DNA from: Neisseriaceae bacterium
GTDB lineage: Bacteria; Pseudomonadota; Gammaproteobacteria; Burkholderiales; UBA11063
Reading direction: 5' to 3'
Length of the DNA stretch: 6,443 nt
NCBI GenBank assembly: GCA_947470205.1
Contig: CANISK010000089.1
Location: 1 to 6,443 of the forward strand
The notes under the pieces are model-generated. The model searched no databases. It had not been told where the DNA came from and saw nothing but the letters and a program-made list of their open reading frames with translations. Below, in pieces: positions 1-6,222 of the stretch; the first letter of the stretch is position 1, and the number at the start of each line of letters is the position of its first letter. The position numbers and the translations under genes were made by a program.

Positions 1-145
1 AATGTTGTCATTCCCTAAGTCGTCGGGAATCCAGTTTTACAACACCCAACATTCATTTTAAAAGGTGACTATCTACATTGAATGGATTCCCGCCTGCGCG
101 GGAATGACATAAATTGGCACTTTTATAGGTTATGCAAGAAGTCTA
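1..145 (+). mobile_element. MITE-like element, left copy, truncated by window edge
   Basis: This stretch is nearly identical, over its whole length, to 6275-6418. I see one length difference and a few substitutions confined to the hearts of the two palindromes, plus one C/T change at about position 45. It holds two ATTCCC...GGGAAT palindromes, at 10-30 (degenerate, 9-nt centre) and 86-105 (intact, 8-nt centre). It ends in AGGTTATGCAAGAAGTCTA at 127-145, the right terminal inverted repeat of the family. The left terminus lies outside the window. There is no coding capacity, so movement would need a transposase in trans. The immediate right flank reads ATT (145-147 if the element ends at 144), compatible with the AAT-type target duplication of the complete copy. 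Assignment as a non-autonomous element is inferred from copy number and end structure. Confidence 0.8.
86..105. repeat. dRS3-like 20-bp palindromic repeat
   Basis: ATTCCC, an 8-nt GC-rich centre (GCCTGCGC), then GGGAAT. This is the consensus form of the Neisseria dRS3 repeat (ATTCCC-N8-GGGAAT), which also occurs in other proteobacteria. Here it is an internal part of the MITE-like element, paired with a decayed inverted partner at 10-30. Confidence 0.75.
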
Positions 146-432
146 TTATATGTAAGCTGCACACTTTTTTGCTCTAAGAGATTATACAATACAGATTGTT
201 GACCAATATTTGTTCCAACTAAATATAAACCATTTTCAGAAATGCCAAATACATAATTATATGCCAAAATTGTATATGGAGTAAGCTCAATATTGTATGA
301 TGCAAATTCATAACGATCTTCGCCACCCATGCCAAATGCAATACCAGCGGTAGTATCGTTAGTGCTAATCGCAGCAACTCGAGTGGCATAAATTGATACT
401 GCACTGCATGGTGAAATGTGTGGTTTGTTATT
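130..432 (-). pseudogene. C-terminal fragment of an unrecognised protein, truncated into the MITE end
   Basis: On the minus strand a frame stays open for about 100 codons from 432 down to a TAA at 130-132. An in-frame stop lies just upstream (433-435). Only an internal ATG (328-330) is available and it has no convincing SD, so an intact gene is unlikely. The translation has normal protein-like composition, with segments such as AGIAFGMGGEDRYEFASYN and VFGISENGLYLVGTN, but I do not recognise a family. Its last residues (RLLA) and the stop are encoded by the terminal inverted repeat of the MITE-like element, so the original 3' end was probably removed or replaced by the insertion. It abuts the opposite-strand PepA remnant, suggesting two unrelated scraps joined near 433-454. 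It could instead be a chance open frame. Confidence 0.35.
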
Positions 433-454
433 TTAATGAGATCACTCAGGGTTG

Positions 455-676
455 AGTGCTGATATCTCAAATATTGCAACTCCAAGTGTAGCAGGGTCTT
501 CAACCGCTGCATATTTTCTAGAGAAATTTGTTGACTACAAATGGGCGCATTTGGATATCGCGGGCACTGCATGGAACAGTCCAGCTCAGTTTAATGGAGA
601 AGAATATATTGGGGCTAGTGGCAGACCGTTTTATCTATTAATGAATTTTTTACGTAATCATATTCATCGTCATTGA
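455..676 (+). pseudogene. pepA: Leucyl aminopeptidase (PepA, M17) C-terminal remnant
   Basis: The frame encodes only the last ~74 residues of a cytosolic leucyl aminopeptidase, a family of about 500 residues. The diagnostic M17 tail is clear: SADISNIA (compare E. coli FADMANIGG), a small-residue stretch leading to AAYFLEKF, the highly conserved [11 protein letters not shown], then [16 protein letters not shown] before TGA at 674-676. The two-metal catalytic residues of PepA lie upstream of this part and are absent. In-frame stop TGA at 437-439 closes the frame, and no PepA-like sequence is visible further upstream, so this is a dead fragment. A TTG at 452 could only start a non-enzymatic peptide. 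In beta- and gammaproteobacteria pepA commonly lies next to lptF but transcribed divergently. Here the remnant points towards lptF, implying an inversion or reinsertion. An intact pepA may exist elsewhere. Confidence 0.85.
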
Positions 677-695
677 TGTGAGTATTGATATCTAC

Positions 696-722
696 TGGAT
701 TACCGCATCCGCGGGAATGACA
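696..722. repeat. Degenerate dRS3-like repeat next to the PepA remnant
   Basis: Over 27 nt this matches the right inner arm of the complete MITE-like element (from 6356 on) with three mismatches. It reads TGGATTaCCGC..., then CGCGGGAATGACA. The left ATTCCC half is mutated to ATTACC. No terminal inverted repeat accompanies it, so it is either a solo dRS3-like unit or the last trace of a decayed element, 20 nt after the PepA stop. Confidence 0.65.
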
Positions 723-869
723 GTGTTTGTTGGTTTTTAGCGAAGAGTTAGTTTCATAAAATGTATCAGGAACTAAGACGATTGATAATGATTTTAAATA
801 AAAGATGAGATGTTGTTTAGGTGGATGACAAAAAATATAATATTTTAAAGAAGTGCTTTACCCTGAAGA

Positions 870-878
870 TGATACAAT
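870..878 (+). promoter_or_regulatory. Possible extended -10 promoter for lptF-lptG
   Basis: TGATACAAT fits an extended -10 element (TGnTAnnnT), 35 nt before the lptF ATG. No good -35 hexamer sits 16-18 nt upstream (GAAGTG at 17 nt). It is the best promoter candidate in the 237 nt between the PepA stop and lptF, a stretch that otherwise holds only the degenerate repeat at 696-722. The 11-mer GATGATACAAT also occurs in the promoter proposed for the orphan gene. Confidence 0.35.
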
Positions 879-913
879 ATCACATTAATAAATTTTTACC
901 AACATAGAAAAGC

Positions 914-2026
914 ATGCTAATAAAAAAAATATTCTATCGTGAGCTTGTAGATAACGCAATGAAGATACTCATTGTGATGGTTTTTATCCTTCCAATGACC
1001 GAGCTATTTAAACTCTTAGAAGACGGTGGTACAAGTGGTATACCAACCCAAACCCTACTTGCGTTTGTGTTGTATGGAACTATTGCAAGTTTTCCGATGA
1101 TTCTCACTATATCCTGTTTTTTAACTATAGTAATCACCATTAATAGATACTGTAAAGATCATGAATTTGTCATATGGCTATCATCAGGAGTTTCTCCTTT
1201 TATGTGGCTCAAATTAGTTACCCAATTTGCCATCCCAATATGCGTTTTATGTGCAATTTCTACCATATATATCACCCCATGGGCAACCAATAAAAAAGAT
1301 GAATATGCTGAGTATCTCTCGAAACAAAAAACCAATATTATGATTACACCAGGGATATTTCGAGAAAATAGCTCTGGTAAAGACGTGTTTTATTTAGATC
1401 ACTACTCACTAGTGACAGGATACGCCAAATATATTTTTATTCAGTACACAAGGGACGATGACGTGGTATATAATGTGACCGCAATGGAAGGGAAGATTGA
1501 TAATGCAGATGGGATAACCAGTGTTACCTTAAAAAATGCCAATAGGTATCAGACCTCAAATGGCAACAACGATAACTACGGACGTTTTGATATTAAATTT
1601 GATGAACTACAAGCAAAAATAAAACAAGATTATAATCCATTAAAGCTGGTTGATAGGGGAGTAAACACTTTTTCTCTTTCTCACTTAATTAATGTAATAA
1701 ACAACAAACACAATAAAGATGCACAGGCTGAGCTTTCATGGCGCTTGTCAATTGCCATCATGATGTTTGTAATGATGTTTCTAGCAGTGCCAATTAGTAT
1801 TCAAGTGGGGCGCATACAGAGTAACTTTGTTTTTATATTACCACCCATTATTTATGCAATATATAATCAAATCATACTTACTTTAAATGGGTATATCAAT
1901 CAGGGTATTACCCACTCAATGATTGTAGTGCAAATGATTCACATTGGGCTTATTTTAATTGGTTTACTCTTAACCTATTATAAAACATACCCCAAGGGGT
2001 ATTGGTTTTCAAGAAATAAAAAATGA
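914..2026 (+). CDS. lptF: LPS export ABC transporter permease LptF
   Basis: LptF is one of the two inner-membrane subunits of LptB2FG, which uses ATP to pull LPS out of the inner membrane and pass it to LptC and the Lpt bridge. At 370 residues it is the usual family length (E. coli 366). The topology fits: an N-terminal amphipathic start (KKIFYREL), membrane segments near 17-34, 48-76 and 100-123, a periplasmic beta-jellyroll-type domain at about 130-265, then three membrane segments near 278-296, 303-324 and 335-356. Family landmarks are PW at 122-123, PGIFRE at 146-151 (typical of betaproteobacterial LptF as I recall it) and AELSWRLSI at 272-280. The ATG is chosen because MLIKKIFYREL aligns with the family N terminus. 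The SD is weak (GAAAAG, very close to the start). The stop overlaps the lptG start, so the two genes are an operon. No damage is visible. Confidence 0.93.
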   Translation: MLIKKIFYRELVDNAMKILIVMVFILPMTELFKLLEDGGTSGIPTQTLLAFVLYGTIASFPMILTISCFLTIVITINRYCKDHEFVIWLSSGVSPFMWLKLVTQFAIPICVLCAISTIYITPWATNKKDEYAEYLSKQKTNIMITPGIFRENSSGKDVFYLDHYSLVTGYAKYIFIQYTRDDDVVYNVTAMEGKIDNADGITSVTLKNANRYQTSNGNNDNYGRFDIKFDELQAKIKQDYNPLKLVDRGVNTFSLSHLINVINNKHNKDAQAELSWRLSIAIMMFVMMFLAVPISIQVGRIQSNFVFILPPIIYAIYNQIILTLNGYINQGITHSMIVVQMIHIGLILIGLLLTYYKTYPKGYWFSRNKK

Positions 2027-3096
2027 TTTTATATTGGTATATATTCCGTAAATGTTTATTTAATACTATAGTAGTATTATTCGCCTTCACCATGCTATTT
2101 GGCATATTCACTCTTCTTGGTGAATTGGGCAATCTTGGTCATGGGGATTTTACTATTTCCGCACTATTGGTTTATGTATTTGCACTAGTGCCAAATTTTG
2201 CATATCTACTCATGCCATTATCAGTTTTAATCGGGGTGATGATAGCCATGCTCGGCTTAGTCACATATTCAGAATACGCCATCATTAGAACCAGTGGGAT
2301 GTCACTACGTAAAATCACGATTATATTATCCACATTCGGTATATTCTTCACCATCATTACGTTTAGTTTAGGTGAAATCGTCTCCCCATATTTTGACCAC
2401 TTCGCTAAATCATACAAAATGATAAAACTAAAACAAGTGGTGTCCACCAATCTCCAATCTGGAATCTGGAGCCGAGACAATAACAACACATTTGTAAACA
2501 TAAAACAAGTGATGCCGGATGATACCATACTAGGTGTGAATATTTATTATTATAATGAAGTTTTAGAGCTTGTGAAATATATCAATGCAAATGAAGGTGA
2601 TTTTGATAAGAAAAATAAAAGCTGGACATTAAAAGATGTTACCATGCAGGAATATGATAAGGAATTAGTTAAAACAACTACATTGCCAAGGTTAAATTGG
2701 GATACCTCAATAGACCCATCTTATTTTAGTGTGCTTGTGGTATCCCCAGAGGAAATGTCTATCTTTGCATTATTAAAATACATAGACCATCTATCACAAA
2801 ATAACCAGTCCATAAGACGCTATGAAATAGCCTTTTGGAGCAAGCTCCTCTATCCCTTCACATGTCTATCAATGGCAATGCTAGCGATAGCGTTCATCCC
2901 TAACAACCGCCGAAATGTAAACCTAGGCGGTAAGCTATTTGTGGGGATTTTAATCGGGGTGGCATTCTTTTTTGCGACCAAGCTCATAAACTACATGGCA
3001 GTGTTATTCGCTTGGAACCCTGTTTTATCGTCAGTGATCCCACTTGCTTTGTTGTTCGTCGTTGGTTGGTCCTTCATCATTCGTCACGATGGGTAA
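2023..3096 (+). CDS. lptG: LPS export ABC transporter permease LptG
   Basis: LptG is the partner permease of LptF in LptB2FG. Its 357 residues match the family (E. coli 360). Visible landmarks: an N-terminal IFRK start, membrane segments near 12-33, 46-80 and 97-117, SEYAIIRTSGMS at 83-94 (the cytoplasmic coupling-helix region expected to contact LptB), GEIVSPY at 117-123, the periplasmic entry SGIWSRDNNNTFVNI at 146-160, and YEIAFWSKLLYPF at 267-279 leading into membrane segments near 278-293, 304-327 and 335-353. The start overlaps the lptF stop as ATGA (2023-2026), typical of translational coupling, and there is no strong SD of its own. The last 66 nt overlap, on the other strand, the 3' end of the orphan gene. 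I see no canonical rho-independent terminator after the stop, only an imperfect AT-rich symmetry at 3091-3110. Confidence 0.94.
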   Translation: MILYWYIFRKCLFNTIVVLFAFTMLFGIFTLLGELGNLGHGDFTISALLVYVFALVPNFAYLLMPLSVLIGVMIAMLGLVTYSEYAIIRTSGMSLRKITIILSTFGIFFTIITFSLGEIVSPYFDHFAKSYKMIKLKQVVSTNLQSGIWSRDNNNTFVNIKQVMPDDTILGVNIYYYNEVLELVKYINANEGDFDKKNKSWTLKDVTMQEYDKELVKTTTLPRLNWDTSIDPSYFSVLVVSPEEMSIFALLKYIDHLSQNNQSIRRYEIAFWSKLLYPFTCLSMAMLAIAFIPNNRRNVNLGGKLFVGILIGVAFFFATKLINYMAVLFAWNPVLSSVIPLALLFVVGWSFIIRHDG

Positions 3097-5199
3097 TTTT
3101 TTAATATCCCTCTTGTACCCCCCCCCCAGTAGTTTGGTGCCTGATTTATTCTCTTTAAGGTTATTTATTTTTTCCTGTGTCATTTTCATAGGAGTTTCAT
3201 GGGTTGATTTATTCTTCACACTTGATTCGTTACAATATTGATTATATTGCTGTGAATCGTTCTGATAATTCTGAGAAACTTGTAACTCGTTCTGATAAAC
3301 TGTTTTTTGTGGTGATTGATAGAGAGAGTTATTTTGATTGGTTATTTGTAATTCTGCCTCTACTATGCAATTATAAATATCCTTTTCTTCTTCACTCAGA
3401 TTGTTTTGCTTAGCTTGTAGTGTTTTTAATACGTCGTTTACTAAACTCTCTTCACGTATATTATTTAGATTTGATAAACCTGAATTTATTTGTTTGGATT
3501 GGATCATTGAAGAATAATGCTTATTTTGATTTTTATGTTGATTGTTAATGGTGACTTCTTCAAAAATATTGGATGGATTGTTGATCATTGGATAGTCGGT
3601 AACATCAAGATAATTATTAATAGAATCAATATTAGCATCTGTTATGCTACATCTTTTGTATTGGTTTAATGAATTGAATTTGAAATCAATCCATTTATCA
3701 TCATCATCATTATATATAACTAATGGAAGTGGTTTTTCTGCATCTTTTAATTTAATCTCAGTCAATTGTTTATTTTTCAGCTTGAAGTATCGGTTTTTGT
3801 CTGTACAATAAATGATTACGGTTAGATTGATTGCAATATTACTGGATTTTATTTTCTCAAGAAGTGCAAATGTTGTTTGTACATAAGAAGTTCGTATATT
3901 ATTTTCTATCATGGTTGATACATTATTCTGTGATATCTTTAATAATATTTCTTCTTGCTTTATATATTGTTGCTTTATTTTTTCTAGCTTTTCCCCACCC
4001 TTTTTATAATATTCATCATTTTGATTATATAATTGTTGGTTGATGCATAATTCTTTGAATATATTTTGAGATAAAAGATTTTTCAATATTTGCAATTTAC
4101 CATAAGCGCGAGCATTACTGTAAGAGAAGATTCCCGTTCCAACAGATTCCAGTTTAATTTTCTCAAAAATTTGTTTAAGGGTTTTAACATTGACATCAGG
4201 CAATTTTTTCCCAGTAACTATCACACTATCCACCCATGGACAATCAAATATGGTGTGGTCTGAATATTTATTGTGCTCAATAACAGGTTGTTTACCATTA
4301 ACCAGCATTTCCAGTATATTTCGTTCTAGTTCTTGTAATCTTTTGTATTCGTATTGACCTGACGCTCTACTTTTTTTACTTTGAATGTCATCAATTAGCT
4401 TTTGTACGTCTGGTGTAAATACTCCATTATGCCACTTTTGTAATTCTACTTGTTCAGTTATGCTTAAACTTTGTAAGTTACCGTGAATGCGCGTTTCTTG
4501 TTTGCCTTTAAACCCTAACTCTTCTTTTTTTAATTCTTTCCTCATTTTTTCCCTGTCTGCTTTTATTTTTTCTGCTTGGGATATTATTTTTGCTTGATTT
4601 TTGGGAATTGGTAAGCTTTCGCATCTTTTTTTAATTCTTTCCTGTAATGTTGTAAATTCTTTCCCTGGTTTGTTTTCATTGGACAGATGAAGAGAAAGGT
4701 CTAAATTTTCATTACTCGTGGTGGAAGTGTTAAATAAATATTTATTATTACTGCTTGTGGGTTGTTCATTCTGTGAGGGATATTTTTGAGCAATTTCTGC
4801 GAAATCATCATTTATTTTTTTCAATAAATCTTCGTCATTTTCCAATTCATGCATCAATTTTTTCATTGATACAATGGGATTATTGTGAAATTTATCATTC
4901 TTATCATTCATGAAATTTATAAATTTTTGACCCAATCTTGGTTCTAATAGTACAAATTTCAATATCCATATAGCTTTATTAGTATCACTTTGAAGAAATT
5001 CATATTCTGGCTTTTTTTGTGCCATTAGAATTATTTTAAATATCTCCTGCTTAGAATCATGGTCTAATGAGTTATCAGATTCATTGTTATAAATTTTGTA
5101 TAATGCTTTCTCCGGGGGTAATTGACGTAATATTGATTCTTGTGATATTGCATCATATTGATTACCATCTGGAATGCCTGATGATTGTACTAGGTTCAT
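3031..5199 (-). CDS. Orphan 722-aa Asn/Gln/Lys-rich coiled-coil protein, function unknown
   Basis: I do not recognise this protein. The ATG at 5197-5199 is preferred over starts up to 60 nt upstream because AAGGAA lies 6 nt before it, giving 722 residues beginning MNLVQSSGIPDG. It has no signal peptide or membrane segment and is strongly hydrophilic. In this numbering, 1-140 is probably helical. Residues 181-232 are a charged coiled-coil-like stretch (QAEKIKADREKMRKELKKEE). Residues 300-540 look most globular (DHTIFDCPWVDSVIVTGKK; NLTVIIYCTDKNRYFKLKNK; LPLVIYNDDDDKW), with another coiled-coil stretch near 395-425. Residues 550-680 are Asn/Gln/Ser-rich and probably disordered. A G10 tract encodes LGGG at 691-694. 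The long unbroken frame, good SD and promoter-like upstream region argue for a functional gene. Such composition is common in secreted or host-directed proteins of intracellular bacteria, but that role is inference only. It converges on lptG and overlaps its end. Confidence 0.8.
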   Translation of the reverse strand: MNLVQSSGIPDGNQYDAISQESILRQLPPEKALYKIYNNESDNSLDHDSKQEIFKIILMAQKKPEYEFLQSDTNKAIWILKFVLLEPRLGQKFINFMNDKNDKFHNNPIVSMKKLMHELENDEDLLKKINDDFAEIAQKYPSQNEQPTSSNNKYLFNTSTTSNENLDLSLHLSNENKPGKEFTTLQERIKKRCESLPIPKNQAKIISQAEKIKADREKMRKELKKEELGFKGKQETRIHGNLQSLSITEQVELQKWHNGVFTPDVQKLIDDIQSKKSRASGQYEYKRLQELERNILEMLVNGKQPVIEHNKYSDHTIFDCPWVDSVIVTGKKLPDVNVKTLKQIFEKIKLESVGTGIFSYSNARAYGKLQILKNLLSQNIFKELCINQQLYNQNDEYYKKGGEKLEKIKQQYIKQEEILLKISQNNVSTMIENNIRTSYVQTTFALLEKIKSSNIAINLTVIIYCTDKNRYFKLKNKQLTEIKLKDAEKPLPLVIYNDDDDKWIDFKFNSLNQYKRCSITDANIDSINNYLDVTDYPMINNPSNIFEEVTINNQHKNQNKHYSSMIQSKQINSGLSNLNNIREESLVNDVLKTLQAKQNNLSEEEKDIYNCIVEAELQITNQNNSLYQSPQKTVYQNELQVSQNYQNDSQQYNQYCNESSVKNKSTHETPMKMTQEKINNLKENKSGTKLLGGGYKRDIKKLPIVTNDEGPTNDEQQSKWDH
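3118..3127 (-). repeat. G10 homopolymer (C10 on + strand) inside the orphan gene
   Basis: Ten consecutive C on the plus strand, so ten G in the coding strand, reading ctG GGG GGG GGG tac (L-G-G-G-Y). It is the only long G/C run in a strongly AT-rich window. As drawn, the frame continues 28 residues past the tract and ends at 3031 inside lptG. Loss of one G would end the frame at 3084 with tail TRGILKNYPS. Gain of one G would end it at 3101 with tail VQEGY, just clear of lptG. Poly-G tracts of this length are classic slipped-strand contingency sites in Neisseria, Campylobacter and Helicobacter. Whether this one varies cannot be seen from one sequence. Confidence 0.85.
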
Positions 5200-5205
5200 G
5201 TTCAG

Positions 5206-5211
5206 TTCCTT
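5206..5211 (-). promoter_or_regulatory. Shine-Dalgarno site deciding the orphan gene start
   Basis: AAGGAA on the minus strand, 6 nt before the ATG at 5197-5199. The upstream in-frame candidates (TTG at 5257-5259, ATG at 5254-5256, ATG at 5221-5223) lack a comparable site, so the start at 5199 is preferred. Confidence 0.7.
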
Positions 5212-5344
5212 GAAAGTAAACATTCGTAAAATTGATTGCTCGCATATGAAACGCATCAATCAAAATATCTGAATGTTGTTAGTAAAAATTTGTATTGCAT
5301 AGTTTTTATTATTAATGTGTCTATAAATTAATCAATACAACAAT

Positions 5345-5364
5345 AATCTCTTAATATTGAGATT
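5345..5364. repeat. Inverted repeat overlapping the putative orphan-gene promoter
   Basis: AATCTC, an 8-nt AT spacer (TTAATATT), then GAGATT: a 6-bp dyad whose right arm overlaps the -10 hexamer proposed at 5362-5367. It covers roughly -10 to +10 of the predicted start. The position suits a repressor operator, but in such AT-rich DNA a 6-bp dyad can arise by chance. Confidence 0.3.
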
Positions 5365-5390
5365 GTATCATCACGCAATATTGAAGACAA
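5362..5390 (-). promoter_or_regulatory. Predicted promoter of the orphan gene
   Basis: On the minus strand TTGTCT (5385-5390) is followed after 17 nt by TACAAT (5362-5367), preceded by TGA, so the -10 is of extended type (TGATACAAT). Transcription would start near 5355, giving a leader of about 155 nt before the ATG at 5199. The leader is AT-rich and shows no riboswitch-like structure that I can identify. Confidence 0.45.
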
Positions 5391-5454
5391 TTTATTCAAA
5401 TTCGCAAATTGTAAAATAAGATGCAAAAATTTTTATAAGCATTGATAACATGAT

Positions 5455-6150
5455 TTATGTGACGATAAGTGAGTTATTGTACCATAAAGAACAATCAGGT
5501 GTTTGAATATTTGAGTATTTCATCATGGATTTGGTTGCAACCAATATAAATACATTGGCTAGGGTGGGGTACCACCTATCTCCCACTTTTTCTAAAAATG
5601 AGAGATTGGATAGTATTTTTTGATTATTAATCGGTGGAGTATAAGATAAAAATCTACCGCCATCTATGGTAAAATTTAGTCTGTGAAGCTCTTGTTGTAG
5701 GTCATCTATATCAATAAAATCACAGTTGGTATGAATTTTGTTAAGAAAAAATTTAAATAAAGATTGATTGCTAAATGCGGATATTATTATCCTGCCGTTT
5801 GGACTAAGCACGCGGTAGCACTCTTGAAGAGCTATTTCTCTCTCTTCTTTTGTGAGCCACTCTAGGTTATGTGGATATATGATTAGATCTATACTATCAC
5901 AGCAAAAAGGTAAATGCAAAATATCTGTTTGAATATCTTTGCCAACAATATATTTATAGTTGATTTTATTATTCTGTAAAAAATTTATACTTGGATAACC
6001 AAATTGTAATGCATGATAACCAAATATTCGCGGTATAATATGGTTATAATACTCATATTCTTTGGACAATATATTTCTACCTAGTGGGTTATTGTGAAAC
6101 CACGCCTCTAGTTTTGCGGTGGAAAGTATATATTTTTGTTGGTTTAACAT
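5455..6150 (-). CDS. YafS-like class I SAM-dependent methyltransferase (Methyltransf_11 type)
   Basis: A 231-residue cytosolic protein resembling E. coli YafS and its betaproteobacterial relatives, whose substrate I do not know. The N-terminal PLGRNILSKEYEYYNHIIPRIFGYHALQFG (22-51) matches the family start. DILHLPFCCDSIDLIIYPHNLEW (76-98) corresponds to YafS PLHLPFADKSVDVCLLAHTLPW. ECYRVLSPNGRIIISAFSNQSLF (110-132) is the conserved RVL-x-x-x-G-x-x-IISxF strand-turn-strand. LHRLNFTIDGGRFLSYTPP (155-173) matches the YafS substrate-side segment. The glycine-rich SAM motif I (GxGxG) is not seen (FGYPSINFL instead), as in YafS, so the degeneracy is probably a family trait. The start has no clear SD, but it is the first ATG after an extended -10 promoter. 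It lies upstream of and parallel to the orphan gene with a 255-nt gap, so it is probably a separate transcript. The gloB/rnhA neighbours seen in other genomes are not visible. Confidence 0.8.
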   Translation of the reverse strand: MLNQQKYILSTAKLEAWFHNNPLGRNILSKEYEYYNHIIPRIFGYHALQFGYPSINFLQNNKINYKYIVGKDIQTDILHLPFCCDSIDLIIYPHNLEWLTKEEREIALQECYRVLSPNGRIIISAFSNQSLFKFFLNKIHTNCDFIDIDDLQQELHRLNFTIDGGRFLSYTPPINNQKILSNLSFLEKVGDRWYPTLANVFILVATKSMMKYSNIQTPDCSLWYNNSLIVT

Positions 6151-6179
6151 AATGCAATATAAAAGTTAGGGTTGCATTA

Positions 6180-6188
6180 ATTATAACA
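6180..6188 (-). promoter_or_regulatory. Extended -10 promoter of the methyltransferase gene
   Basis: The minus strand carries TGTTATAAT, a perfect -10 hexamer (6180-6185) with the extended TGn element, 29 nt before the ATG. The -35 position is poor (GCAAAT at 17 nt), which extended -10 promoters tolerate. It lies between the gene and the MITE-like element, whose edge at 6223 falls just upstream of the -35 region. Confidence 0.5.
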
Positions 6189-6222
6189 CTATTTGAGGTA
6201 TAATTTGCCATATATTAACTAA

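Noticed and set aside
1..145. CRISPR array or tRNA interpretation of the palindromic repeats
   Set aside because: The units are not regularly spaced, occur as inverted pairs within transposon-like ends, and do not fold as a tRNA cloverleaf.
219..572. 117-residue minus-strand open frame
   Set aside because: It runs antisense through the clearly homologous PepA remnant and has a low-information, His/Leu-rich translation. It is a shadow frame.
934..2528. Minus-strand frames of 60-118 residues over lptF and lptG
   Set aside because: They are antisense to well-supported family members with conserved motifs and have no independent support.
3091..3110. Possible terminator hairpin after lptG (GGGTAATT...AATATCCC)
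   Set aside because: The arms mismatch in the middle, the stem would be very weak and there is no clean U-tract after it.
3580..3720. Idea that the stretch LPLVIYNDDDDKW of the orphan protein marks an OTU- or papain-like protease domain
   Set aside because: I cannot see a matching catalytic Cys/His arrangement, so the resemblance is too weak to report as a function.
3044..4043. Several 65-70-residue plus-strand frames
   Set aside because: They lie antisense to the orphan gene, lack SD sites and give Phe/Leu/Tyr-rich translations typical of the complement of an Asn/Lys-rich gene.
5421..5442. Possible terminator after the methyltransferase (ATGC...GCAT around A5T5)
   Set aside because: Only 4 bp of outer stem with an imperfect AT core. 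It is indistinguishable from the AT-rich background.
6199..6204. Plus-strand TATAAT pointing out of the window
   Set aside because: No -35 at a suitable distance and no gene follows before the mobile element. It is likely chance in AT-rich DNA.
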